Source of the DNA: Methanolinea sp.
GTDB taxonomy: Archaea; Halobacteriota; Methanomicrobia; Methanomicrobiales; Methanospirillaceae
NCBI GenBank assembly: GCA_030019395.1
Contig: JASEES010000004.1
Location: forward strand, 29,715-93,714
DNA: 64,000 nucleotides
Direction of reading: 5' to 3'
This document shows positions 26,964 to 35,370 of the stretch, in pieces. Below the pieces are notes generated by a model, which worked only from the letters and a program-made list of their open reading frames with translations, ran no database searches and was not told the origin of the DNA. Every line of letters begins with the position of its first letter. The stretch's first letter is position 1. Position numbers and translations under genes: made by a program.

Positions 26964-27949
26964 ACGGGTCCACGCTGGAAGGAGGAGGACAGCTGGTCAG
27001 GGCGGCGGTCACGCTCTCTGCCATCACCGGGCAGCCCTGCCGGATCACGAACATCAGGGCAGGGAGAGAGGAACCGGGTCTCCGTTCCCAGCACATCGCC
27101 GCAGTCCGGGCGGTTGCAGGTCTCTGCGGGGCCACGGTGTCCGGCTGCACAACAGGGAGCAGGGAACTGACATTCTGCCCGGGTCCCCTCGTGGAAGGTG
27201 ACATGAGGATTGAAGTCGGGACGGCAGGAAGTATCCCTCTCGTCCTCCAGGCATGGCTTCCCGCCGCCCTCATGATCGGGGGCCGGATAACCATTGTTGG
27301 CGGGACGGAGGTTCCCATGAGCCCGACAATAGACTATACTGCCCGTGTCCTCGTACCGTTCCTCCGCAGGCACGGTGCAGAAATCTCTCTCGACGTGATC
27401 AGGAGGGGTTACTATCCGCGGGGCGGGGGCGAGGTGATGGCAAGTGCCCGGCGGTCCCGCCTTGCCCCTTTTTCGCCCGCGGACACCCGGGAAACAGATA
27501 ACTGCGGGATCGTCTCGTGCAGTGCAGGACTCCCCGGCCACGTGGCAGACCGGCAGGCTGATGCCGCATCGTCAGCCCTGTTCCAGGCAACGGGTATCCG
27601 CTTCCCTGCCTGGAAAGATACCCGTCCCGGCCCGGGAACGGGCAGCTCGGTCACTGCATGGCTGGGCTGGATGGCCGGGTGCGCCATCGGGAGGCGCGGG
27701 TACCCGGCGGAAAACGTGGGCAGGGATGCTGCTTTTAACCTGCTTGCCGAACACCATGCCGGCGGCCTGGTCGACAGGTACCTGGCCGACCAGCTCCTCA
27801 TCTACTGCGCTCGTGCAGGAGGCTCTTTTACCAGCAGCACGTGCACGCTGCATGCAAGGACGATGTGCTGGCTGCTTGGGCTTTTCGGGTTCCGCATCCG
27901 GGTCACGGGAGGAGAGGTGGTGACCTTTGCCGCCGAAGAGAGTGCTTGA
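26951..27949 (+). CDS. rtcA: RNA 3'-terminal phosphate cyclase
   Basis: Converts RNA 3'-phosphates to 2',3'-cyclic phosphates using ATP through a covalent AMP-histidine intermediate. The 332-residue protein has the family N-terminus [48 protein letters not shown], and a C-terminal [19 protein letters not shown]. The presumed nucleophile is the His in TLHARTMC; where many relatives have Asn after the Thr, this one has Met. A longer frame reaches 26810 but is embedded in prs; ATG 26951 is the family start. Confidence 0.9.
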   Translation: MLVIDGSTLEGGGQLVRAAVTLSAITGQPCRITNIRAGREEPGLRSQHIAAVRAVAGLCGATVSGCTTGSRELTFCPGPLVEGDMRIEVGTAGSIPLVLQAWLPAALMIGGRITIVGGTEVPMSPTIDYTARVLVPFLRRHGAEISLDVIRRGYYPRGGGEVMASARRSRLAPFSPADTRETDNCGIVSCSAGLPGHVADRQADAASSALFQATGIRFPAWKDTRPGPGTGSSVTAWLGWMAGCAIGRRGYPAENVGRDAAFNLLAEHHAGGLVDRYLADQLLIYCARAGGSFTSSTCTLHARTMCWLLGLFGFRIRVTGGEVVTFAAEESA

Positions 27950-28388
27950 TGCAACAGCCTTTTTCCTGGACATACCGCTCGAAGGAGAACTCTTCACGAC
28001 TCCCGCAGTCGTCGGGGAGATCGTCGATGCACGGTCGAAGTGCCGCCTCGAGGCACTCTATGCCGCAGGCCTCGTTGTCACGAGTCCCTGTGCCTCCTCC
28101 CTGCAGATAATCGGAAAAGCCGCATCTGTAACGGGGGACGAATCCGTCCTCTCCCGGGCAGACCGTGAAGTGCTGGCCCTTGCCCTCGATACAGGTGCTG
28201 AGGTTGTAACGGATGACTTTGCCATCCAGAACGTCGCCCACCACCTCGGGATACCCGTCGTCCCCCTCCAGCAGAGGAAGGCCAGGAAGAGAAAATGGAA
28301 GTTCCGTTGCCCGGGATGCGGGCGGCTCGCTGAAGGGCCGGGCGAGTGCCCTGTCTGCGGGTCGGGGCTGAAAAGAACACTTAAGTAG
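27927..28388 (+). CDS. PIN-domain endonuclease with zinc ribbon (Nob1-like)
   Basis: A 153-residue protein: a PIN domain (about 5-115) with the expected acidic residues in [10 protein letters not shown], a central Glu in VVGEIVD, and Asp residues in SRADREVLALA and VVTDDFAIQNVA. A C-terminal zinc ribbon follows (CPGCG...CPVCG). This layout matches archaeal Nob1, which cleaves the 3' end of 16S rRNA during 30S maturation. The start is a TTG with GGTGGTGACC upstream, overlapping rtcA by 23 bases; a GTG five codons later is an alternative. Confidence 0.82.
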   Translation: MPPKRVLDATAFFLDIPLEGELFTTPAVVGEIVDARSKCRLEALYAAGLVVTSPCASSLQIIGKAASVTGDESVLSRADREVLALALDTGAEVVTDDFAIQNVAHHLGIPVVPLQQRKARKRKWKFRCPGCGRLAEGPGECPVCGSGLKRTLK

Positions 28389-28409
28389 ATCGCTGCACAC
28401 TTTTTTCCC

Positions 28410-29030
28410 ATGTCGTCTCTCGATGAACTGATCCAGAAGGCCAGGACGCTCCTCTCCGAGGGCCACAGCCCCGGGCAGATAGCTGACGAGCTCTCCCTCT
28501 CCATGGAGACAGTGACCTGGCTTCTGACCCAGCAGAAGGGAATGGCAGTTCCAAAGGACGTCCATATTGACTGGACCAGTGTCAGTGGCCGGGGCCCGCT
28601 CCTCGACGGAGTGGCCATGATGCTCCTCAAGCAATACTATACGTCTCTTGAGGATGAGGACAGGGAAGGCGGATACTCCGACCGTTTCCCCACCCTCGTC
28701 GTGGGGATAGCTGTGTCCGGCATCCCGCTCGCGACCCTGATTGCCGTTGAGGAGGACATCAAGCTTGCCATTTACCACCCGGCCAAGCACAGCACGCAGG
28801 AACCGCCCGTTGGTTCGATCAGCGGGAATTTTGCATCCGTCAACGGTGAACGGTGCATCATCGTCGATGACGTGATCACCTCCGGAAACACGATGCAGGA
28901 TGTGGTCAAATACCTGCGGCGGCACGGTGCACAACCCGTTGCGATATGCGTTCTCTTCGACAAGCGCGGGGTCCGTGACATTGACGGCGTTCCTGTCTAT
29001 TCTCTCTTCAAAATATCCCGAATCGACTGA
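28410..29030 (+). CDS. gfcR: PyrE-like transcriptional regulator GfcR
   Basis: A 206-residue fusion of an N-terminal helix-turn-helix (about 1-45, [20 protein letters not shown]) and a type I phosphoribosyltransferase domain with PRPP loop [13 protein letters not shown]. In haloarchaea GfcR regulates sugar metabolism genes instead of acting as an orotate enzyme; the role in methanogens is less established. ACTTAAGTAG lies about 25 bases upstream of the ATG, so the message may be leaderless. It sits just after the prs-rtcA-nob1 cluster, which makes its presumed ligand PRPP. Confidence 0.88.
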   Translation: MSSLDELIQKARTLLSEGHSPGQIADELSLSMETVTWLLTQQKGMAVPKDVHIDWTSVSGRGPLLDGVAMMLLKQYYTSLEDEDREGGYSDRFPTLVVGIAVSGIPLATLIAVEEDIKLAIYHPAKHSTQEPPVGSISGNFASVNGERCIIVDDVITSGNTMQDVVKYLRRHGAQPVAICVLFDKRGVRDIDGVPVYSLFKISRID

Positions 29031-29064
29031 TACCCCACTCTTTTTCCCGCTTCAAAATGGATTA

Positions 29065-29074
29065 TTTTATATAG
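29065..29074 (+). promoter_or_regulatory. TATA box of the thermosome gene
   Basis: TTTTATATAG lies about 40-49 bases upstream of the thermosome ATG, followed by GGAGG at 29102-29106 with 7-base spacing. It is one of the best TATA matches in the window. Confidence 0.55.
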
Positions 29075-29113
29075 AAGTTTAATTCCATCTTTTACAGCAT
29101 TGGAGGAACTGCT

Positions 29114-30718
29114 ATGCTTGGAGGACAACCTATTATCATACTCAAGGAAAACGTCGAGCGCAACAGGGGTCTTGAGGCCCAACGCTCGAACATTGCAGCA
29201 GCAAAGGCAATAGCAAGCGCAGTAAGGACGACACTGGGTCCCCGCGGGATGGACAAGATGCTCGTGGACCAGAGTGGTGACGTGACCATCACCAACGATG
29301 GTGCGACCATCCTCCAGGACATCTCGGTGGTCCATCCCGGGGCGAAGATGGTCATCGAGGTCGCAAAGGCGCAGGACGACGAGGTCGGGGACGGAACGAC
29401 AACAGCGGTCGTCATGGTCGGATCCCTCATGGAGAAGGCCGAGGCCATGATCGAGAAGAAGATCCACCCGACCGTGATCGCCGAGGGTTACCGCCTGGGT
29501 ATGAAGAAGGCGCTCGAAGTACTCGATGACCTCTCGATTCCCATCGACCCGTACGACAGGGAGAAACTGATTCGTATCGCCGACACGGCCATGACCGGCA
29601 AGGCGATCGAATCGGTGAAAAGCAGGCTGAACGGGATCGTGGTGGACGCTGTCATGGCAATCGCCACCAGGGAGGGTGACAGGATCACTGCCGATGAGGA
29701 CAACGTCCTGATCAAGAAGCAGGCCGGGGACAGGATGGATGATGCGGAGCTCGTCCGCGGAGTTGTCATCGACAAAAAGCGTGTCAGCGAGGAGATGCCC
29801 CGCAAGGTGAAAGACGCCCGGGTTGCCCTCGTTGCAAGCCCCCTCGAGATCAAGAAGACCCAGGTCAAGGCAAAGATTCACATCAAGTCAAGCGACATGG
29901 TGAGTGCCTTTACTGCGCAGGAGAGGGAGACTCTCAAGAAATACGCGGACACGATCATCGCGAGCGGTGCCAACGTTCTCCTCTGCCAGAAGGGTATCGC
30001 GGATGCAGTCGCCTACTACCTTGCAAAGGGAGGGGTCCTTGCCGTCGAAGACGTCCCCGAGAAGGACATGAAGTTTGCCTCTCACGCCCTCAATGCCCAG
30101 ATCGTCAACAAGGCCGAGGATCTTACACCCGAGGCACTGGGAAGGGCAGAAACCGTTGAGGAACTCGAGGATGGGGAGTTCATCAAGATCTCGGGCTGTC
30201 ATAACCCCAAGACCGTTACCATCCTCCTCCGCGGTTCGACCCAGTACCTCCTCGACGAGCTCGAGCGGGCTGTCGAGGACGGGACACGCGTTGTCATGGA
30301 CGCCATGGAGGACGGCAAGCTCGTCGTGGGAGGCGGTGCAGTGGAGACCGAGATCCTGATGAAGGTCAGGGATTATGCGGCGAGCGTCGGTGGTCGTGCC
30401 CAGATCGCGATCGAGGCCTTCGCAGATGCCTTCGAGGTCATCCCCGTCACACTCGCTGAAAATTCAGGGTTCAACACGGTCGACAAGCTGGTGGAACTCA
30501 AGAATGCCCATGCCAGGGGAGAGAAATACGCCGGGTTGAATGTTTATACCGGGACCGTTGTTGATATGCTCAAAGAGGGTGTCCTTGAGCCCCAGCGTTC
30601 CAAGAGGCAGGCGATCCAGAGCGCAACAGAGGCAGCAATCCTCCTCCTCAGGGTCGACGACATGATGATCACCCGCGAGGACAAGAAGGAAAAGGAAGCC
30701 GGAAAGCCTCCCGAATAA
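29114..30718 (+). CDS. Thermosome subunit (group II chaperonin)
   Basis: ATP-driven protein-folding chaperonin, 534 residues, forming double rings in the cytoplasm. Diagnostic pieces are RTTLGPRGMDKMLVD, TITNDGATIL, DDEVGDGTTTAVV, the apical helical region around 200-370, and the C-terminal GGGAVETEI motif. The C-terminus is short and charged (KKEKEAGKPPE) without a Gly-Gly-Met tail. It is transcribed alone with a strong promoter and ribosome site. thsA versus thsB cannot be assigned from one copy. Confidence 0.96.
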   Translation: MLGGQPIIILKENVERNRGLEAQRSNIAAAKAIASAVRTTLGPRGMDKMLVDQSGDVTITNDGATILQDISVVHPGAKMVIEVAKAQDDEVGDGTTTAVVMVGSLMEKAEAMIEKKIHPTVIAEGYRLGMKKALEVLDDLSIPIDPYDREKLIRIADTAMTGKAIESVKSRLNGIVVDAVMAIATREGDRITADEDNVLIKKQAGDRMDDAELVRGVVIDKKRVSEEMPRKVKDARVALVASPLEIKKTQVKAKIHIKSSDMVSAFTAQERETLKKYADTIIASGANVLLCQKGIADAVAYYLAKGGVLAVEDVPEKDMKFASHALNAQIVNKAEDLTPEALGRAETVEELEDGEFIKISGCHNPKTVTILLRGSTQYLLDELERAVEDGTRVVMDAMEDGKLVVGGGAVETEILMKVRDYAASVGGRAQIAIEAFADAFEVIPVTLAENSGFNTVDKLVELKNAHARGEKYAGLNVYTGTVVDMLKEGVLEPQRSKRQAIQSATEAAILLLRVDDMMITREDKKEKEAGKPPE

Positions 30719-30790
30719 GGAGAGCTCGGCCGGATAAAACCCCCTGACTCACCGTTTTTCCTGTGAAAAGTGGAAAAAGTCCAAACCCCA

Positions 30791-30796
30791 TTTTTT
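30791..30796 (+). terminator. T6 tract after the thermosome gene
   Basis: A run of six T about 72 bases past the thermosome stop, in the 136-bp convergent gap with the archaemetzincin gene. Weak evidence. Confidence 0.3.
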
Positions 30797-30854
30797 CAAT
30801 TCTCTTCGCCCTTTCTCCTTCGCCAACCCTGTCTCGCTCAGGGGGACCTTTTCT

Positions 30855-31421
30855 TTAGCCCGTTTGCAAGAGGTCCACCCGTCTCCTGCACCGGTAACAG
30901 AATTCCGGTCCTTTAAGGTCGGTGTCCCCGATCCAGTTCGAGAAATACATCACGCACCCGGGATGTTCACAGTGGGCCAGTCCCAGGGCATGCCCGATCT
31001 CGTGGACTGCCTCGGTGAGGATTCGCCTCCGGTAGACCATCTCGTTGTCAGGCATCCCGTAGAACCCGGGCCTGAGGCGAAACGTGGAAATGAGGGCCGC
31101 CCCGGTGCATGCAATGCCGAACACGAAGTGGAGTCCCGGGGAAAAGATATCTGACCCTGTGATGCCGAGGCAGAGCACGTTCTCCCGGCGGGCGATTTCA
31201 GCCAGCGAGCGGAGAATCCCGTCTGCGAGGTACTGGCCACGCCTGCTGTCAAAATACTGCAAAGGGAGTATCTGGGGATGGAATATTCTTATTTCTGCAG
31301 GAATGAGGGAAGGGAGATCCTCGCGAACCCACCCGATGACACCCTGATCCCGGTTTCCGATTCCAACCAGCCCGATTGCCGGCAAACGTGCCATGGTTGA
31401 TACTGGGTCATGATTCGACAT
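30855..31421 (-). CDS. amzA: Archaemetzincin zinc metalloprotease
   Basis: A 188-residue metzincin peptidase. The zinc motif HEIGHALGLAH (140-150) is followed directly by the archaemetzincin cysteines C151 and C156 in CEHPGCVMYFSN, and a CYRC pair near 175-178 completes a second, structural zinc site. The Met in CVMYF is the metzincin Met-turn. No signal peptide is seen, so it is probably intracellular; the natural substrate is unknown for the family. An internal ATG at codon 10 (MARLPAIGLVG) could also be the start. Confidence 0.93.
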   Translation of the reverse strand: MSNHDPVSTMARLPAIGLVGIGNRDQGVIGWVREDLPSLIPAEIRIFHPQILPLQYFDSRRGQYLADGILRSLAEIARRENVLCLGITGSDIFSPGLHFVFGIACTGAALISTFRLRPGFYGMPDNEMVYRRRILTEAVHEIGHALGLAHCEHPGCVMYFSNWIGDTDLKGPEFCYRCRRRVDLLQTG

Positions 31422-31522
31422 ATCGTTTCAGGACCGAATCGTCGTAGGATTGGGCCCGGTTGTGATCCGCCGGTGATTGTAGCGAACCATGGAAGGAATA
31501 AAGGAGATGCACTATCCGGGTT

Positions 31523-31529
31523 AAAAAAA
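31523..31529 (-). terminator. T7 tract downstream of the EFR1-type gene
   Basis: A minus-strand run of seven T lies about 80 bases past the flavodoxin/ferredoxin gene stop in a 189-bp gap that otherwise shows nothing recognisable. Confidence 0.35.
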
Positions 31530-31610
31530 GCCTTATTGTAAACGGCAAAAGACTCCTGTCAGGACGATCTCAGTACAGGGCAGGGAAAAGGGGAACGGGA
31601 TCGGGGTGAT

Positions 31611-32408
31611 TTATTTCCCCTGCTGCTCTGCCAAATCTTCTATAGCGATACCGGGGTGATGGTACCTCCTCCTCCCCACTGTCTTTTCCGCCTGGATGGC
31701 ATTCGTAGGACAGCACTGGATGCACGCCATGCACTGCTCGCAGTGGTGGAGCCATGCCGGGCGGTCGTTCTCTATCCTGATGTTGTCAACAGGGCATACC
31801 CGTGCGCATGTCCCGCACCCGTTGCACCTGTCATCAACGAAAAATTTTGCATCTGCCCCGTGAACATGGCGTATGAACCGGGAATACACCAGGTGATGGA
31901 CGAGGGCTGCAACCGGAGACCACGGAGGAAATACCTTTTTTCCTGCCTTCACCATCTCACCAATCTCTTTGGTACGGCTGCCTGATTTCATGAGAGTCCT
32001 TTCGAGTGACTCCATGTCCGGTGCATCGTACATAAGTATGTAGTTTCCCGGCATCCGGATGGAGAACGCAGCATCAAGGCCCCTCTTTCCGGGCCCGCCT
32101 TTCAGAATGTGATCGAGCTGGCTGGAGGCGGCAGAAGCTCCCGTTCCCCCCATGGTGATAACCGAGAACGTGTACCTGGCATGGGAGAGGTCAAGCCTTT
32201 GAGCGAATTCCGCAACGATGGAGGGGAGGCCGAAGAAATAAAGCGGGTTTACAATACCGACACGATCGGAACGTGGTTCTATTGGCCCGCCTTTTTTCAT
32301 TTCAGAGACGATAGGTACGAGTGTACAGTCACCGATAACAGAAGAAAGCCCCCTGGCGACTGCAAGGGAATTACCCGTCCCGGTGAAATAGTAAAGAATT
32401 GTTTCCAT
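31611..32408 (-). CDS. EFR1-type flavodoxin-ferredoxin fusion protein
   Basis: A 265-residue electron carrier: an N-terminal flavodoxin-like domain with FMN phosphate loop FTGTGNS (about 9-15), and a C-terminal 2[4Fe-4S] ferredoxin domain with CNGCGTCARVCP and CEQCMACIQCCP. All eight cluster cysteines are present. Proteins of this architecture occur widely in anaerobes; the redox partner is not known. A TATA-like CTTTTTAAC lies about 35 bases upstream. Confidence 0.88.
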   Translation of the reverse strand: METILYYFTGTGNSLAVARGLSSVIGDCTLVPIVSEMKKGGPIEPRSDRVGIVNPLYFFGLPSIVAEFAQRLDLSHARYTFSVITMGGTGASAASSQLDHILKGGPGKRGLDAAFSIRMPGNYILMYDAPDMESLERTLMKSGSRTKEIGEMVKAGKKVFPPWSPVAALVHHLVYSRFIRHVHGADAKFFVDDRCNGCGTCARVCPVDNIRIENDRPAWLHHCEQCMACIQCCPTNAIQAEKTVGRRRYHHPGIAIEDLAEQQGK

Positions 32409-32499
32409 GGATTCTCACGAATCTGTTTGGAACAGGGAGTTAAAAAGGACAGGGGAGTTTTCCATCCCGGCCGACTGGGGCCCCTTCAAAAACCGGGTG

Positions 32500-32709
32500 T
32501 TATCCCCGCGAGCACGTGGAGACGATATCGACCTCTTCCTCCCGGATGACGCTGTCCTGCGGGAGACTCTTTCCCCCGTGCAGGATCAGGACCGTATCGG
32601 GAATAATGCCGATCGAGAGGAGGGCTTCCTCGTACGTTGTTCCTTCCGCCCCGGTATACTCGACGATTTGATGCCCGGGGATGATACGGAACCTGCATTT
32701 TGCTCCCAT
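32500..32709 (-). CDS. MoaD/ThiS-like beta-grasp small protein
   Basis: A 69-residue protein with the size and spacing of a ubiquitin-like sulfur carrier: YTGAEGTTYEEALLSIGIIPDTVLILHGGKSLPQDSVIREEEVDIVS resembles ThiS/MoaD/SAMP, including the late-strand VLILHGGKSLPQDSVI. The C-terminus ends STCSRG, not in the diglycine normally needed for activation. It is transcribed away from the tRNA-Ser gene. It may be a carrier with an atypical tail or a non-conjugating relative. Confidence 0.6.
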   Translation of the reverse strand: MGAKCRFRIIPGHQIVEYTGAEGTTYEEALLSIGIIPDTVLILHGGKSLPQDSVIREEEVDIVSTCSRG

Positions 32710-32753
32710 TCGATAGAATTATACGGGTCGCAGGGAATAATAATTACCTCTAT

Positions 32754-32838
32754 GCCGAGGTAGTCTAGTCCGGGAAGGCGGTAGCCTCGAAAGCTACTGG
32801 CGCTCTGCGCCTCGGGAGTTCAAATCTCCCCCTCGGCG
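32754..32838 (+). tRNA. tRNA-Ser (anticodon CGA)
   Basis: An 85-base class II tRNA. Acceptor arms GCCGAGG (32754-32760) and CCTCGGC (32831-32837) pair fully, with discriminator G at 32838. The anticodon stem GTAGC/GCTAC encloses CTCGAAA, giving anticodon CGA for UCG. A long variable arm (GGCGC/GCGCC) and T arm GGGAG-TTCAAAT-CTCCC follow. CCA is not encoded and no intron is present. An AT-rich AATAATAATTA just upstream is a possible TATA. Confidence 0.95.
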
Positions 32839-32962
32839 CGTCCCGTTTTCATGGAAACGATCTGCCCTTCCGGCCTCGTCAGTCCCGTATCGCATATTGC
32901 TTTCCAAGATAGTCCTTTCTGGCAGGGTTCCGGAGTGAAACCGGGATAATACTCGGAAACAT

Positions 32963-32970
32963 CTTATAAG
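32963..32970 (+). promoter_or_regulatory. TATA box of the lipoprotein gene (leaderless distance)
   Basis: CTTATAAG lies about 24 bases upstream of the lipoprotein ATG at 32991, the distance expected for a leaderless archaeal message. Confidence 0.4.
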
Positions 32971-32990
32971 AGGGGACAGTACCTCTATGC

Positions 32991-33482
32991 ATGAAGAGAT
33001 CACTCTGGATTCTTGTTGGCATCACCCTGGTCCTGTGTATCTGGATGGCCGGGTGCACGCAGCCATCGCAGGAACAGACCACGCCTGCTCCGACAACGAT
33101 GCCGGTAACGACGGCAGCAACTTCCGTTCCAACGTCTCCCACGCAGGGACCTCCACCAACGGCAGGTTATATCGAGGGTCCGTTACCTTCCCAGTACTCC
33201 GTTGAGGTCCAGGTGGACAGGAATAGAGTGGCAATTACCCCGAACATCACGGTCACGTTCCGGGGAGGAAAGGGTATCAATTTCGTCCACTCCATGGATG
33301 TCGTCGTATCCCGATCCGACGGCCGGATTGTAACCGGTTCTCTCTACAAACCCCAGGTCAACGATTATCTGGAACTCGAAGGTACTCGTGGGACCGACAA
33401 CGTCGAGGTCTTCATTAACCTGATCACGGGGGATCGCTACAGGGTGTATAACAATCCTGAGGCGTTTCGAAGCTACAATTAA
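32991..33482 (+). CDS. Predicted lipoprotein, unknown function
   Basis: A 163-residue exported protein. The N-terminus has a KR start, a hydrophobic core and a lipobox-like LCIWMAGC with C22 as likely lipidation site. Residues 25-60 are a Thr/Pro/Ser-rich linker typical of archaeal surface proteins. The C-terminal 100 residues form a beta-rich domain (VAITPNITVTFRGG, DVVVSRSDGRIVTGSL) that resembles domains found in methanogen surface lipoproteins; no enzymatic motif is seen. Confidence 0.85.
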   Translation: MKRSLWILVGITLVLCIWMAGCTQPSQEQTTPAPTTMPVTTAATSVPTSPTQGPPPTAGYIEGPLPSQYSVEVQVDRNRVAITPNITVTFRGGKGINFVHSMDVVVSRSDGRIVTGSLYKPQVNDYLELEGTRGTDNVEVFINLITGDRYRVYNNPEAFRSYN

Positions 33483-33495
33483 AACAATCAATGCC

Positions 33496-33502
33496 TTTTT
33501 TT
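33496..33502 (+). terminator. T7 tract after the lipoprotein gene
   Basis: Seven T start 14 bases after the lipoprotein stop, in the 212-bp convergent gap before the glycosyltransferase stop. Confidence 0.4.
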
Positions 33503-33694
33503 AGACCTTTGATTGAAAAATGTATGCGATCCAGGGTGGCAGTCCCCCGTCTTCTTCTCCCTTAAAGGCCTGTTTTTCCCTGAACTGCCCGATGATTCTT
33601 TTTATGCCCGGCCCCCGGGATCCAACCGGCTTTGAGAGGACGGGAGTCTTTTTCAAAGACTATGGCGGGTGCATGTATCTGAAAGCGACCGCGT

Positions 33695-34399
33695 TCACTT
33701 GTACTCGCGCCGCGAATACTGGTACTTCGCGGACGACCCTCCCCGGGCAACGATAGAGATCCATTCGTAGAGCGATTTCAGCGTTCCGAACTTTTCGTAC
33801 CTGCGCATGGAGAACCCGACCCTCATGCGGCTGTCGAACACGATCCTTCCGAACCGGATCATCCTCCGTGCAATTTCAAGGTCGTCCCCCGCATCGATAC
33901 ACCTGTACATGCCCGCACGCATGAATGCGTCTTTCCGGAAGGCCGTATTACAACCGAGGGTATAGTAGAATGTACCCGTGTAATACCCCACCCGCGCAAA
34001 CGTGTTGGCAAGGGCAAGCGATACGTGGTTCTTGAATGTCCTCTCGATGGGGTCCACCGGCCCATAGATCTGGACAGCACCGGGGTTTTGAGAAAAATCC
34101 TCGAGGATGACTTCCAGCCAGTTCCGGGGAATGATACAGTCCGCGTCGGTTGTCGCAACCAGGGGGCTCTTTGCTCTCATAATCCCGTCGTTCCGGGCGC
34201 CACCAACCTTCCGGCTCGTCTGGACGAAGACCAGGTCGCAGAATGGTTCGGCTTCTGCAATGGTCTCATCCTTGGACCCGCCGTCGACAACGATCAGCTC
34301 GTACTCCGACCTTGGAATGGTCTGGTGCGAAAGGGACTCGAGGCAGCGCCCGATGTTTCCTGCCTCATTGTATGCCGGGATAATGACCGATATCTTCAT
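33695..34399 (-). CDS. Family 2 glycosyltransferase
   Basis: A 234-residue GT-A fold enzyme transferring sugar from an activated donor, probably for surface polysaccharide or glycolipid. It shows VSVIIPAYNEA-type N-terminus (ISVIIPAYNEAGNIGRCLESL), VVDGGSKDET and the metal-binding DXD-like TTDADC. It lacks long membrane helices. Its ATG overlaps the upstream GT1 gene stop by 4 bases, so it is the last gene of a three-gene operon. Confidence 0.9.
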   Translation of the reverse strand: MKISVIIPAYNEAGNIGRCLESLSHQTIPRSEYELIVVDGGSKDETIAEAEPFCDLVFVQTSRKVGGARNDGIMRAKSPLVATTDADCIIPRNWLEVILEDFSQNPGAVQIYGPVDPIERTFKNHVSLALANTFARVGYYTGTFYYTLGCNTAFRKDAFMRAGMYRCIDAGDDLEIARRMIRFGRIVFDSRMRVGFSMRRYEKFGTLKSLYEWISIVARGGSSAKYQYSRREYK

Positions 34400-35370
34400 C
34401 CGATGAGCTCCCGGTAGAGCCTGACATGTTTCTCTGCAATATCCCTTATATCAAACCTTGCCGAGAACTCCCGGGCACCCCGGGCACAGCGCCCGAGTGA
34501 TCTTTCGTCCTCGAGGAGTGCGGGCACCTCGCTTCTCTCGGAAAAGTAGAGGATGCTGTCGCCATATATATCCCGGAATTCGGGGATCTCGCGTGCGATG
34601 ACGGGCAGGCCGCACGAGAGGGCTTCGAGGATCACGAGCCCGAATGTCTCCGCATAGGACGGCATGAAAAAGACATCGGCAGCGCTGTACGGTTTGATGA
34701 TGTCGTTGATGTGACCCGGGAAGATAACGTTTCGTCCGCACTGCAACTTGAGCCTCTTGATCTTGTGGTAATCCTTGGAGAGTGCCCCGTAGGGAAAGCC
34801 CCCTATCCAGACGAACGTTGAATCAGGGCAGGCCCGGGAGAGGGCTAAAAAATCGTAGAGGCCTTTCCTCGGTGTCTGCTGGGCGACAGTGAGGACAACC
34901 CTGCTGTCTTCCGGGATGTTGTAATCCTCACGGAACGCTGCTCCTTTCTCCTCGTCTTTTTGAAAAAACTCGCGATCCACACCGTTGGGTATCATCGTGA
35001 CCGGCATATCAGGAACCATTGCAGTCACCTCTTCGTGGCAGGGGCGGGAAATGGTGATGATATGGTCAAATCTCCGGTAAATGTGGGGATACCTCTTGTT
35101 CACCGCCCGGGCGAGGGCAATGTTGTCCATGTTGACCCTCGGTGTCGAGTGTGCCGTGAGGACAGTTTTGCCCCTGGAGAGACGCCGGTTGAGATCAGCC
35201 AACGGTCCGAAGGTATGGAAATGGACGATATCCGCGTGGTTGCCATACTTTTTCCATGTCACCTCGAGCCCGGGTATCCCTTTCATGGAGTTGTAGAGGG
35301 TCTTTGCCACCGTGGAGCACCCGATGTACCGGAAGAAGAGCAAATCCTCAACGTAAAAATTGACCTTCAC
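34396..35370 (-). CDS. Family 1 (GT4-type) glycosyltransferase
   Basis: A 324-residue GT-B fold enzyme. The C-terminal donor-binding region has VLTVAQQTPRKG, ADVFFMPSYAETFGLVILEALSCGLPVIA with the conserved E-x7-E motif of GT4 enzymes. I start it at GTG 35370, with GGAGG 7 bases upstream and a 4-base GTGA overlap with the preceding gene; the frame is open 13 codons further, but inside that gene. Confidence 0.9.
   Translation of the reverse strand: MKVNFYVEDLLFFRYIGCSTVAKTLYNSMKGIPGLEVTWKKYGNHADIVHFHTFGPLADLNRRLSRGKTVLTAHSTPRVNMDNIALARAVNKRYPHIYRRFDHIITISRPCHEEVTAMVPDMPVTMIPNGVDREFFQKDEEKGAAFREDYNIPEDSRVVLTVAQQTPRKGLYDFLALSRACPDSTFVWIGGFPYGALSKDYHKIKRLKLQCGRNVIFPGHINDIIKPYSAADVFFMPSYAETFGLVILEALSCGLPVIAREIPEFRDIYGDSILYFSERSEVPALLEDERSLGRCARGAREFSARFDIRDIAEKHVRLYRELIG

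Noticed and set aside
33520..33756. 78-codon plus-strand frame after the lipoprotein gene
   Set aside because: It overlaps the end of the glycosyltransferase, has no ribosome site or recognisable features, and its codon use is unlike the neighbours.
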